The translations under genes and the position numbers were made by a program. From Gemmatirosa kalamazoonensis (GTDB taxonomy: Bacteria; Gemmatimonadota; Gemmatimonadetes; Gemmatimonadales; Gemmatimonadaceae), in NCBI RefSeq assembly GCF_000522985.1, contig NZ_CP007128.1:62001-126000 (forward strand): 64,000 nt of DNA, written 5' to 3'. Position 1 is the stretch's first letter. Every line of letters starts with the position of its first letter. Shown here piece by piece: positions 50,410 through 58,952 of the stretch. The notes beneath the pieces were generated by a model that was given only the letters and a program-made list of their open reading frames with translations, was not told where the DNA came from and searched no databases.

Positions 50410-51798
50410 GTGCGAGCCCCGCCCCGAGCCGTATCGATCTTGCCGGCCAAAGTAGTCTCCCGCGTCCAGCGAGACAAACGCTTTTTTGCCACCTCTCCCG
50501 ACCGGAAGATCCGGGCGCTGATCGTCGCGGAGCTGGCAAACCCCGAGTGGGTGTCCGTGCCGCTCGAGGGGTGGAATCACTGGGAGGCGCTGTCACGTCG
50601 GACCGACGCCCACCTCGTGACGCAGATCCGGAATCGGGAGCAGATCCTCCGGAAGGGCGTCCCGGAGCGCCGACTGACGACGATCGACACCCGGCCGGTG
50701 GAACGGATGATGGACCGGGCAGCCGCGCTCCTGCGTCCCGGCGGACAAGGCGGACTCACCACGCTCACCGCGTTCAGCGCGGTCCCGTACTACGCGTTCG
50801 AGCGCGCGCTGTGGCGGGAGTTCGGGCCGCGCATCCAGGCCGGTGAGTTCGATCTCGTCCACCGACTCACACCGCTCTCCCCGACGACGCCGAGCGTCCT
50901 CGCGGCGAAGTGCGCGCGGGCCGGCGTGCCGTTCGTGCTCGGCCCGCTCAACGGCGGCCTGCCATGGCCGCCCGGCTTCGACCACGCACGGCTCAAGGAG
51001 CGCGAGTGGCTCACGTACGTGCGCGACGCGTACAAGCTGCTGCCAGGCTACCGCGGCACGCGCCGGCACGCGGCGGCGATCATCTGCGGGTCCATGGCCA
51101 CGCGCGCCCAGATCGCGCCGGCGTACCAGGACAAGACGGTCTACATCCCCGAGAACGCGATCGACCCGGCGCGCTTCGACGTCACGGTGAGCGGCGAGGT
51201 GGAGCTTCCGCTGCGCGTCGCGTTCGTCGGTCGGTTCACGATCTACAAGGGCTGCGACATGCTGATCGAGGCGGCGGCCCCGCTGGTGCGAGCCGGCAAG
51301 CTCACGCTCGACCTGATCGGCGACGGCCCGCAGGCACCGGAACTGCGCGCGCTCGCCGCTCGCGAGGGGGTGCCGGAGAGCAGCTTCGCGGGCTGGGTGA
51401 AGCACACGGAGCTGAAGCAGCGCCTCTCGCAGTCGCATGTGTTCGCGTTCCCGAGCATCCGCGAGTTCGGCGGCGCGGTGGTGCTCGAGGCGATGGCGCT
51501 CGGCCTCGTGCCGATCGTGGTGAACTACGGCGGCCCCGGAGAGCTCGTGAGCGAACGCACCGGCTACGCGCTTCCGATCGGTCGACGCGCGGAGATCGTC
51601 GCGCGGCTGCGGGCCACGCTCGACGAGCTGGTCGCCGACCCCGAACGCATCCGGCCGATGGGAAGGCGCGCGCGCGAGCGCGTCTTCCATCACTTCACGT
51701 GGGACGCGAAGGCGACGCAGACGGTCGAGGTCTACCGCTGGGTGCTCGGCCAGCGCGAGAAGCCCGACTTCGGCATGCCGCTACCCGACCCCGACTGA
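50410..51798 (+). CDS. GT4-family glycosyltransferase
   Basis: About 460 residues. The start is uncertain: TTG 50326, GTG 50410 and TTG 50440 share the frame, and the conserved protein begins near RALIVAELANPEWVSVPLEGW. The GT-B C-terminal domain has VAFVGRFTIYKGCDMLIEA, SFAGWVKHTELKQRL and the E-x7-E region REFGGAVVLEAMALGLVP. It acts in the cytoplasm on the exopolysaccharide repeat unit. Followed 47 bases later by a second GT4 gene. Confidence 0.9.
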   Translation: MRAPPRAVSILPAKVVSRVQRDKRFFATSPDRKIRALIVAELANPEWVSVPLEGWNHWEALSRRTDAHLVTQIRNREQILRKGVPERRLTTIDTRPVERMMDRAAALLRPGGQGGLTTLTAFSAVPYYAFERALWREFGPRIQAGEFDLVHRLTPLSPTTPSVLAAKCARAGVPFVLGPLNGGLPWPPGFDHARLKEREWLTYVRDAYKLLPGYRGTRRHAAAIICGSMATRAQIAPAYQDKTVYIPENAIDPARFDVTVSGEVELPLRVAFVGRFTIYKGCDMLIEAAAPLVRAGKLTLDLIGDGPQAPELRALAAREGVPESSFAGWVKHTELKQRLSQSHVFAFPSIREFGGAVVLEAMALGLVPIVVNYGGPGELVSERTGYALPIGRRAEIVARLRATLDELVADPERIRPMGRRARERVFHHFTWDAKATQTVEVYRWVLGQREKPDFGMPLPDPD

Positions 51799-51845
51799 CC
51801 CTCGGGAGCCGAGGCCACCCCACGATTCCTTCCACCGGACGCATC

Positions 51846-53111
51846 ATGCTCGGCATCCTGATCCCCGAGTTCCCGACGCAGACGCACATCTTCTTCTGGC
51901 GGGAGATCTCGGAGTTCCGTCGACTGGGTGTGCCCGTTCGCGTGCTGTCGACGCGGCGGCCCGCAACGGACGCGTGTCGCCACGCCTTCGCGTCGGACGC
52001 GACGGCGGAGACGCATTACGTCTTTCCCCCGCGGTGGGCACGCGCTGCGGCGACACTTGCCGCGCGCCCGCTGCGCACGCTCGCCGGCGTGCGGTACATC
52101 CTCGGATTGCGCGAGACGCCGCTGCGCAAGCGGATGAAGTACCTCGGGCTGATCCCCTGCGCCGCGGACCTCCTCGCGGTCGTGACGGCAGACGAGATCC
52201 GGCACATCCACGCGCACTCCTGCGCCGATGCTGCGCACGTCGTTGCGCTCTGCCGGTTGCTCGGCGGACCGACGTACAGCCTCACGCTGCACGGCGACCT
52301 ACCGGTCTACGGCACCGACCACGCGAGCAAGATGGCGGAGGCGTCGTGCGTGACCTGCGCGGGCCCTCACCTGAAGACGCAGATCGTGGAGCGTGTCGGC
52401 CTTCCCGCCGATCGAGTCATGCCCACGTGGATGGGGCTCGACACCGATCATTTCCACGATGCCGCGCGCCGCGCGTTCGACGCCGGCCGCCTGCACATGG
52501 TGACCGTGGCGCGGCTGGACGCGTGCAAGGGCCATCGACATGCACTCGCCGCCATGGCGCGCGCCGTCGAGCGCGGAGTGGACGTGCGCTACACGCTCGT
52601 GGGCGAGGGGCCCGAACGCGCCGAGATCGAGGCGCTGGTGCGACGCCTCGATCTGGAAGGCCGCGTCGAGCTGCTCGGCACGTGCGGCGAATCACGCGTG
52701 CTCGAGGTGCTGCACGACGCCGACGTCTTCGTGCTGCCGAGCGTCGGATTCGGCGAGGCCGCGCCGGTCTCGCTCATGGAGGCGATGGCGTGCGGCCTTC
52801 CCGTGGTCTCGTCGATCATCGGCTCGACACCCGTGATGGTGGACGACGGCGCGGAAGGGGTGCTCACCGCACAGGGCGATGAACGCGCGATCGAGGAGGC
52901 GGTCTGCCGCCTTGCTCGCGACACCGACCTGCGGCGTCGTATGGGTGCGGCTGCGCGGGCGCGCGCCGTCCGGCAGTTCGGGGTTCGCGACGCCACTATC
53001 CGGGTGGCGCGGTTCATCGAGCGCCACGCTGCGGTGCGTCTGCTGCCGCCGGAGCGCGTCGATCCGGTCCCCGATCGGGCCGCGGCGTTGCAGCCGTCCC
53101 TCGCCTCCTGA
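51846..53111 (+). CDS. GT4-family glycosyltransferase (colanic-acid type)
   Basis: 421 residues from ATG 51846. N-terminal FPTQTHIFFWREI and IRHIHAHSCADAAHVV are typical of the WcaL/AmsK-like group. The C-terminal domain has TVARLDACKGHRHAL, LVGEGPERAEIEALV and the E-x7-E GFGEAAPVSLMEAMACGLPVV. Retaining transfer of a sugar onto lipid-linked glycan is expected. Convergent with the next gene across a strong hairpin. Confidence 0.93.
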   Translation: MLGILIPEFPTQTHIFFWREISEFRRLGVPVRVLSTRRPATDACRHAFASDATAETHYVFPPRWARAAATLAARPLRTLAGVRYILGLRETPLRKRMKYLGLIPCAADLLAVVTADEIRHIHAHSCADAAHVVALCRLLGGPTYSLTLHGDLPVYGTDHASKMAEASCVTCAGPHLKTQIVERVGLPADRVMPTWMGLDTDHFHDAARRAFDAGRLHMVTVARLDACKGHRHALAAMARAVERGVDVRYTLVGEGPERAEIEALVRRLDLEGRVELLGTCGESRVLEVLHDADVFVLPSVGFGEAAPVSLMEAMACGLPVVSSIIGSTPVMVDDGAEGVLTAQGDERAIEEAVCRLARDTDLRRRMGAAARARAVRQFGVRDATIRVARFIERHAAVRLLPPERVDPVPDRAAALQPSLAS

Positions 53112-53128
53112 GCGCCGGCCCACGACAA

Positions 53129-53159
53129 CGGTCGCCCGTGCCGTGGCACGGGGCGACCG
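53129..53159. terminator. bidirectional terminator between convergent genes
   Basis: cggtcgcccgtgcc (53129-53142) pairs with ggcacggggcgaccg (53145-53159) with a single bulged G and a two-base loop. It lies in the 81-base gap between the GT4 and acyltransferase stop codons. Confidence 0.75.
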
Positions 53160-53192
53160 GATTCCTTCATGGGCCGAGACGGTGGCCCGATC

Positions 53193-54419
53193 TCAGGCCG
53201 GCTCCGGCGACTGGAGCGTCGCGGCGATCGGGGCGGCGGCGGGGCCAGCTGCGCTCGCCTTCCCGTACGGGAAGTGGTCCTTGAGACGTAGGAAGTGCTT
53301 CTCGAACAGGTTCCAGCTCACGAGCGCGAGGCCTAACGAGAGGCCGATCGCCACCGCGTAGTACGCCGCCTGCGTCGGCAGATCCGACCCCGCGATCTGG
53401 CGCAGTGGCGTCGGGAACAGCTTCCGGCGAAGGATCGCGTCGAGCGGCGAGTGCACCAGGTAGATCGCGTAGCTGTACCGTCCGAACAGGCGCAGGACGG
53501 ACGACGAGCACGCACGGCGCACCACGTTCTCCGCGCTCCCCGTGACCGCAGCGTAGACCAGTCCAGCGAACAGAATCGCGGTCGCTGTATAGCCGATGGT
53601 GTCCTTCAGCACGTTGTACGTCGAGCCCATCGGAAGCAGCACCATCGCGGCGATCACGGGCACCGCGGCGGCAAGCGCGGGTCGTAGCCACTGCCTAGCG
53701 GCCGCCCGGCTCGTACGAAGCGTGACGGCAAGTAGCCCGCCGACGGCGAGGGCATCCATGCGACAGAACGTCACCACGTACGTGGCTTCGCCGTTCAGCC
53801 CCGCGATCGTCAGACCGGTGCGGACCGCGACCGCGAGTCCCGCGACAATCGCGCACAGGCGCGCGACTCTCTTCGCGGACACTGAGGCGATCAGCAGCGG
53901 CCACGCCATGTAGAACTGCTCCTCGATCGCGAGCGACCACACGACGCCGAGCACCGGGTGTGTCCACGGGATCGAGAGCTGGTAGTAGTTCGACAGGTAC
54001 AGCACGTACCACACGAACCCCTGTGTCGTGACACGCGAGTCGAGCGCGAGCGCGCCAGCCAGCGACGGGAGCACGAGGAAGGACACCGCGAGGACGGCGT
54101 AATACAGCGGGAAGATTCGGAGCACCCGCCGTATGTAGAAATTGCGGAAGTAGTTCGCCTTCCCCTTCGCGTCGAACAGGATGCCCGTGATCAGGAACCC
54201 CGACAACACGAAGAACAGATCGACCCCCGTCCAGCCGGCGCCCGCCAGCCACCACACGACCCTCCCCACCGCTGTCTCGTAGCTCAGGTGGGTGGTGTGG
54301 AAGATCACGACGAGGAGCACGGCGATGCCGCGGACGCCGTCGAGCGCGGGCTGGTGCCCGCTCATGACCAGGGGCGCGTCATGGCGCGTGGGATCCGGCC
54401 GGTGCCGCTGCGCTAGCAT
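53193..54419 (-). CDS. acyltransferase 3 family (OafA/YrhL-like) membrane protein
   Basis: 408 residues from ATG 54419, which has GAGG five bases upstream; ATG 54365 lacks an SD. About ten TM helices. Signatures: PALDGVRGIAVLLVVIFHTTH (catalytic His), GWTGVDLFFVLSGFLITGIL, RRVLRIFPLYY and VWSLAIEEQFYMAWP. It O-acylates an extracytoplasmic sugar using a membrane-crossing acyl donor. Last gene of the long minus-strand exopolysaccharide unit. Confidence 0.94.
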   Translation of the reverse strand: MLAQRHRPDPTRHDAPLVMSGHQPALDGVRGIAVLLVVIFHTTHLSYETAVGRVVWWLAGAGWTGVDLFFVLSGFLITGILFDAKGKANYFRNFYIRRVLRIFPLYYAVLAVSFLVLPSLAGALALDSRVTTQGFVWYVLYLSNYYQLSIPWTHPVLGVVWSLAIEEQFYMAWPLLIASVSAKRVARLCAIVAGLAVAVRTGLTIAGLNGEATYVVTFCRMDALAVGGLLAVTLRTSRAAARQWLRPALAAAVPVIAAMVLLPMGSTYNVLKDTIGYTATAILFAGLVYAAVTGSAENVVRRACSSSVLRLFGRYSYAIYLVHSPLDAILRRKLFPTPLRQIAGSDLPTQAAYYAVAIGLSLGLALVSWNLFEKHFLRLKDHFPYGKASAAGPAAAPIAATLQSPEPA

Positions 54420-54457
54420 GCGGTCCTCATCGCTCAAGTCCAAAGTCGTGCGCGGCG

Positions 54458-55369
54458 TCACGGTACCCGCGCTGCCGTTAGGCCCCGTCCGTCGCGAGGG
54501 CGCAGGCCGTCGTCGAAGAACGCCCCCAGCCGGGCGCCAAACTCGCGCCCGGCCGACGCGGCGTACGTCCGGTGCGTCGCGCCCGGGATGATCCACAACT
54601 GCTTCGGCGCGCAGGCCTGCGCGTACATGTGCCGGGCGACGCTCACCGGCAGGTCGGCGTCGACGGAGCCGTCGATGACGAGCAGCGGCCGCGGGCTGAG
54701 GCGGCAGATCCCGTCGATCGGCCGCTCGCGCTCGACGGCGACGCCGGCGAGGCGCAGCGTCCACACCGCCACGCTGCCGCTCCACCACTTCCACTTGCCT
54801 TCGTCGTGGCGCATCTCGTCTTCGAGCGACGTGAATGCGCCCTCCACTGCGACGGCGCGGACGCGCGGGTCGCGCTCCGCCACCTGCGCGACCACCATGC
54901 CGCCCATGGAGAAGCCGATCGCGCCGATGCGCGTCGAATCGACGTCCGGCCGCGCGGTGACGAACGCGATCGCCGCGTCGAAGTCGCGCTGCTCGTCGAC
55001 GCCCCACGTGGTGCGCGTGCCGCCGCTCTCGCCATGCCCTCGCCAGTCGAACAGCAGCACGCCGTAGCCGCGCTCCGCGAGCGCGCGCGCCTCGGGAAGC
55101 ATGGCGCCGCGGTCGGCGCCCCACCCGTGCCCGAGGATCACGGCCGCGCCGTTGCGCGACGGCACGTACCACCCGTGCAGCTCGATACCGTCGGCGGCCG
55201 CGAAGCGCACATCGCGCACGTCCGTTAGGCCGTCCGGCGCGACGATCGGCGCGCGCGGCGGGTGCAGCGTCGCGCGCACGCGCGCCGACACGCGCCACGC
55301 GATCGCGCCCGCGAGCGCGCCCACGAGTGCCACGGGCGCGAGGGCGAGCCACGGCGCCCACCGGCGCAC
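54458..55369 (-). CDS. membrane-anchored alpha/beta-hydrolase
   Basis: About 303 residues from GTG 55369 (GTG 55396 is possible and would overlap the upstream stop). One N-terminal TM anchor (WLALAPVALVGALAGAIAW), then an alpha/beta-hydrolase with oxyanion segment VILGHGWGADRG, FDWRGHGESGG, nucleophile elbow IGFSMGGMV (Ser), LLVIDGSVDADLPV (Asp) and GATHRTY (His). An esterase or deacetylase of polysaccharide acyl groups fits the two acyltransferases of the locus; that is inference. Confidence 0.87.
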   Translation of the reverse strand: MRRWAPWLALAPVALVGALAGAIAWRVSARVRATLHPPRAPIVAPDGLTDVRDVRFAAADGIELHGWYVPSRNGAAVILGHGWGADRGAMLPEARALAERGYGVLLFDWRGHGESGGTRTTWGVDEQRDFDAAIAFVTARPDVDSTRIGAIGFSMGGMVVAQVAERDPRVRAVAVEGAFTSLEDEMRHDEGKWKWWSGSVAVWTLRLAGVAVERERPIDGICRLSPRPLLVIDGSVDADLPVSVARHMYAQACAPKQLWIIPGATHRTYAASAGREFGARLGAFFDDGLRPRDGRGLTAARVP

Positions 55370-55374
55370 GCGCG

Positions 55375-56283
55375 TCAGCCGAAAGCGATCGCGCACCCGA
55401 GGCCCCAGCTCGCGACCTGCGTGGCGGCGTGCGAGAACGAGACGCCACCCAGCCGTCGCACGAGGTCGTACGCGCGCAGCGCCAGCAGCTCGACCGGCCC
55501 GTGCTCGTTGCGGTACTGGAGGTAGATCTGCCGATACGATCCCTTCAGCACGCCCCGGTCCGTGAGCGAGTGCATGATCGACGGCAGGCCGACGCGGTAC
55601 TTCACGACCGTGCGGTCGAGAAACACGAAGCCGAAGCGCCGGATCGCGCGGAGATAGAAGTCCACGTCTTCCACGATGCGCACCGCCGCCGAGTAGCCAC
55701 CGACGGCTTCCGCGCAGGTGCGGCGGATGGTGCACGCCGAGTTCACGAGCGGTGTGCGGCGGTACAACATCCCCGCGACGAGCGCGAAGCGCGACTTCGC
55801 GCGGCGCAGCCACTGTTCGCCGTCGGCGAAGTACTGCGTCTCCTCGCGCACGGCGGCCGGATCGGGGCCGAACGGCTTCACGAGCCCCACCGCCACGCCC
55901 GCGTTCGTGCGGCGCAGCGCCGCGATGGACGCGGCGAGCGCGCCGTCGAGGAACACGTCGTCGTCGTCGAGGAAGTGCAGGAACTCGCCGCGCGCGAGCG
56001 ACAGCCCTTCGTTGCGCACGAGCGCCGGGTTCCCCCCCGACGGCACCGCGCGGTGTACGTAGCGCACGCGTGCATCGCCGATCGCAGCGATCGCCGCCTT
56101 GGCCGACGCTTCGGGGCTGTCGTCGAGCACGATCACCTCGAGCGCCACGCCGGTCTGTCCGAGCGCCGACCGCACCGCCTCGACGACCATCCCCTCGCGA
56201 CGGAACGTCGGGATGACGACTGACACGACGGGATCGGCGCCGGCCTCCACGCCCGGGGTTGCTCCTTCCATCGTCTTCACCAT
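55375..56283 (-). CDS. GT2-family glycosyltransferase, tandem copy B
   Basis: 302 residues from ATG 56283, overlapping the upstream gene by seven bases. GT-A motifs: VSVVIPTFRREGMVVEAVRS, VIVLDDSPEAS, the DXD in FLDDDDVFLDG and IVEDVDFYLRAIRRFGF. It is clearly a duplicate of the next gene upstream (same blocks RYVHRAVPSGGNPALVRNEGLS and TPLVNS-CT-RR), with an N-terminal extension and a different C-terminus. Probably adds a related sugar or linkage. Confidence 0.92.
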   Translation of the reverse strand: MVKTMEGATPGVEAGADPVVSVVIPTFRREGMVVEAVRSALGQTGVALEVIVLDDSPEASAKAAIAAIGDARVRYVHRAVPSGGNPALVRNEGLSLARGEFLHFLDDDDVFLDGALAASIAALRRTNAGVAVGLVKPFGPDPAAVREETQYFADGEQWLRRAKSRFALVAGMLYRRTPLVNSACTIRRTCAEAVGGYSAAVRIVEDVDFYLRAIRRFGFVFLDRTVVKYRVGLPSIMHSLTDRGVLKGSYRQIYLQYRNEHGPVELLALRAYDLVRRLGGVSFSHAATQVASWGLGCAIAFG

Positions 56284-57122
56284 GGTACGCAGGACTCCAT
56301 GCCGAACAGCACGGCGCACGACGCGCCGAGCGCCGACGCGAGAACGAAGAGACGCATGATCGTGACTTCCGCGACCCCGTACTGGCGTCGGTAGTGCCGG
56401 TGGATCCGGTCGTACGACTCGACGAGAAGCTTTTCGTCGCTCTGCGAGTGCATGAGCGATGGCGTGCCCGTTCGGTAGCGCACCACCGGCCGGTCGACGA
56501 GCACGAAGCCGCAGTGCCGGATCGCGCGAAGATAGAAGTCCACGTCCTCGCACCGCGCGACGTCCGGCGAGTAGCCGCCGACGGCCTGCGCGCACGAGCG
56601 GCGCACGGTGCACTCGGAGTTCACGAGCGGCGTGACGTCGAACAGCATCGTGGCGGTGAGCGTGAAGCGGGTGCGCGCGTGCTTCAGCCGACGCGCCGCG
56701 GCCGCGAAGTAGGCTCGCTCGTGCTCGAGCGCGACCGGATCGTCACCGAACGGCACGACCATGCCCACCGCGACACCCGCCGACGGCTTGCGCACCAGCG
56801 CGGCCACCGTGGCGGCGAGCGCTCCCTCGCACAGGACGTCGTCGTCGTCCAGGAAGTGCACGTATTCCCCCGTCGCGAGGGACAGTCCCTCGTTGCGCAC
56901 GAGCGCGGGGTTCCCGCCCGACGGGACGGCTCGGTGGACGTAGCGCACGCGCGGGTCGCCGACGGCGGCGATCGCCGACGCGGCCGAGCCCTCGGCACTG
57001 TCGTCGAGCACGATCACCTCGACACGGACGCCGGTCTGCGCGAGCGCGGAGCGCACCGCCTCGACGACCATCACCTCACGACGGAACGTCGGGATGACGA
57101 CCGACACGAGTGGCTCAGTCAT
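56277..57122 (-). CDS. GT2-family glycosyltransferase, tandem copy A
   Basis: 281 residues from ATG 57122, overlapping the FemAB-like gene by eight bases. VSVVIPTFRREVMVVEAVRS, VIVLDDSAEGS, DXD in FLDDDDVLCEG and CEDVDFYLRAIRHCGF parallel copy B along the whole GT-A domain. The C-terminal helix region (MRLFVLASALGASCAVLFG) may sit on the membrane. Confidence 0.92.
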   Translation of the reverse strand: MTEPLVSVVIPTFRREVMVVEAVRSALAQTGVRVEVIVLDDSAEGSAASAIAAVGDPRVRYVHRAVPSGGNPALVRNEGLSLATGEYVHFLDDDDVLCEGALAATVAALVRKPSAGVAVGMVVPFGDDPVALEHERAYFAAAARRLKHARTRFTLTATMLFDVTPLVNSECTVRRSCAQAVGGYSPDVARCEDVDFYLRAIRHCGFVLVDRPVVRYRTGTPSLMHSQSDEKLLVESYDRIHRHYRRQYGVAEVTIMRLFVLASALGASCAVLFGMESCVPW

Positions 57123-58347
57123 TGGACTCCTGCGACGGCGATGCCGCGGCGGTCATCAACGCTCGGCGCCGGCGCGCCGACTTCCACGCCGCGGCGCGCG
57201 TGAACGCCAGGTGGGAGAAGCGCGCGCGCGCGCCTGCGTTCACGACGACGACGTCGCCGAACGGCAGCTCCTCGGGCCGCCACCGCGTCTTCGACACGTC
57301 GGCGCCGGTCGAGAGGTTCACGGTCGTGATCCCCTGCTCGATCGCGTGGCGCATGGTCTCCGCGACGACGGTCGTCATCACGCTGTACTTCCCCCACGCC
57401 GGGTCGTAGCCCGAGTAGTAGAGATACAGCTCGTCGCCGAAGCGGAAGCCGAGTCGCGCCGCGACCACCTCGCCGCCGATCTCGAGCTGGAACACGCGTG
57501 CCGCGCCCCGGCTGCCGAGCCGCGTCATCACGTCGCCGAGGAACGCGCGCGACGGCGCGGGCGCGAAGTAGTCGGGGTGCGCAACCGAGCCGCCCGCCTG
57601 CGCGCGGTACGCGTGGAGCTCGCAGAAGCGCGCGAGCGCGGCGTCCAACTCCGGCCCCCCCTCGATCGCGCGGAAGCGCCACTCGTGTCCGTCGCGCGCG
57701 AGCGAGTTGTAGCACTTGCGCAGCGATTCGCGCACGTTGCGCGGGCGCGTACGCTTGAACTCCTCCCAGCTGTCGGGCAGGCGCAACGAGAAGGCCGAGA
57801 TCTCGCGGTCGGCCACGGCGTCGGCGCGCGCGAGCAGCTGCCGCCGCGCGTCGCCGTCGCGCCGGAGTCCGGCGACGCGGATCCAGTCGGGCGCGGGCCC
57901 CACGGTACGCTGCGCCGCGAGCAGTGCCGCGACCGCCGCCGCCTCGTGCTCGGGCGCGACGAGCATCGCGCGCAGCTCCGTGAGGTTCGGATCGGCGCCG
58001 ATCGGCTGCAGGATGCGCATCACCGGCACGGCGAGCGCGCGGTACTCGGTGAGCATGTACGGCGCGAACGCGATCGCCGCGCCGTCGGCCGAGCGCACGA
58101 CGAATACCCGCAGCGCGTCGCGCTTCCACCGCGTCGCGCGCCGCAGGTGCGTCCACCACGCGACCGCCCACTCGTGCGTCGTGAACGGCGTCGCGTCGGG
58201 CACGCGCGCCGACAGCGCCGTCCACTCCGCCTCCAGCCGCCGCAGCCCGTCTAGCGTCGTGACCACCTCCACGCGCGTGGTCGGGTGGGCGTTCGGCGCG
58301 GCGCCTGCGGAACGCGCGGTGGACATGTTCGGGAGCGTCGTCGTCAC
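57115..58347 (-). CDS. FemAB/CelD-type GNAT-fold acyltransferase
   Basis: 410 residues from GTG 58347 (GTGA overlap with the gene before it). The central region PFTTHEWAVAWWTH and the C-terminal block FCELHAYRAQAGGS, ARVFQLEIGGEVVAARLGFRFGDELYLYYSGYDPAWGKYSVM, then IEQGITTVNLSTGADVSKTRW, match the BcsL/CelD GNAT family found in cellulose and exopolysaccharide operons. It probably transfers an acyl or aminoacyl group to a sugar. The donor is not predictable. Confidence 0.88.
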   Translation of the reverse strand: MTTTLPNMSTARSAGAAPNAHPTTRVEVVTTLDGLRRLEAEWTALSARVPDATPFTTHEWAVAWWTHLRRATRWKRDALRVFVVRSADGAAIAFAPYMLTEYRALAVPVMRILQPIGADPNLTELRAMLVAPEHEAAAVAALLAAQRTVGPAPDWIRVAGLRRDGDARRQLLARADAVADREISAFSLRLPDSWEEFKRTRPRNVRESLRKCYNSLARDGHEWRFRAIEGGPELDAALARFCELHAYRAQAGGSVAHPDYFAPAPSRAFLGDVMTRLGSRGAARVFQLEIGGEVVAARLGFRFGDELYLYYSGYDPAWGKYSVMTTVVAETMRHAIEQGITTVNLSTGADVSKTRWRPEELPFGDVVVVNAGARARFSHLAFTRAAAWKSARRRRALMTAAASPSQESND

Positions 58348-58952
58348 CGCTTCTTCACCCGCGTTGCCTTGGGCTGGCGGACCGCGACGCTTCCGATGAA
58401 GTGCTCGCGGCCGATGCTCTCGATCACGCGGCGCGAGTCGGCGAGCATCGCCTCGCCTAACGGCACCGCGAGCACCACCGCGTCCGCGGCGCGCGCGATC
58501 GCGATGGCCGCCGGGTTCACGAGCGGCGACCCGAGCGCGATCACGACCTGCGCGCCGGCCGCAGCCGCATCCTTCGCCGCTGCGATGATACCCTGGATCT
58601 CACGCGCATCGGCCTTCGTCGCGTCGATCATCTTCACCGCGCCCGCGCGGTACACGTGCCCCGCGACGGCCAGCGCGCGCGCCGGACCGAAGGCGTTCTG
58701 CGTCCGCTCCGCAGGCACCACCGCGAGCGTCGACCAGCTGTGGCGCTGGATGGCGAACCACAGCTGTGCCCACTCGCCGTCGGCGCGCGTGCTCGGATGC
58801 GGCGCCAGCTCGTGATCGCCGTGCGCGCTGGCGCCGTTCGCGCTCACGACGCTCGCGATCGCGCTATTCGTGCTCGCGCCGGCCCCGTGCGAAGCGGGCA
58901 CGCCCACCGCGGGCATGTCCGCAGCGGCGGCTCGATGAGTACGTCCGATCAT
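58344..58952 (-). CDS. BY-kinase/CpsD-like protein lacking the P-loop
   Basis: 202 residues from ATG 58952 (ATGA overlap). The C-terminal 130 residues follow the ParA/BY-kinase order: a beta-strand STLAVVPAERTQNAFGPARALA where the Walker A should be, then GAQVVIALGSPLVNPAAIAIARAADAVVLAVPLGEAMLADSRRVIESI (second Walker-like strand and downstream helix) and IGSVAV. The GxxGxGK[ST] loop is missing and there is no Tyr-rich tail. The N-terminus is low-complexity. Directly downstream of the Wzz-GT2 pair, it is likely a catalytically dead partner or regulator of chain-length control. Confidence 0.7.
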   Translation of the reverse strand: MIGRTHRAAAADMPAVGVPASHGAGASTNSAIASVVSANGASAHGDHELAPHPSTRADGEWAQLWFAIQRHSWSTLAVVPAERTQNAFGPARALAVAGHVYRAGAVKMIDATKADAREIQGIIAAAKDAAAAGAQVVIALGSPLVNPAAIAIARAADAVVLAVPLGEAMLADSRRVIESIGREHFIGSVAVRQPKATRVKKR

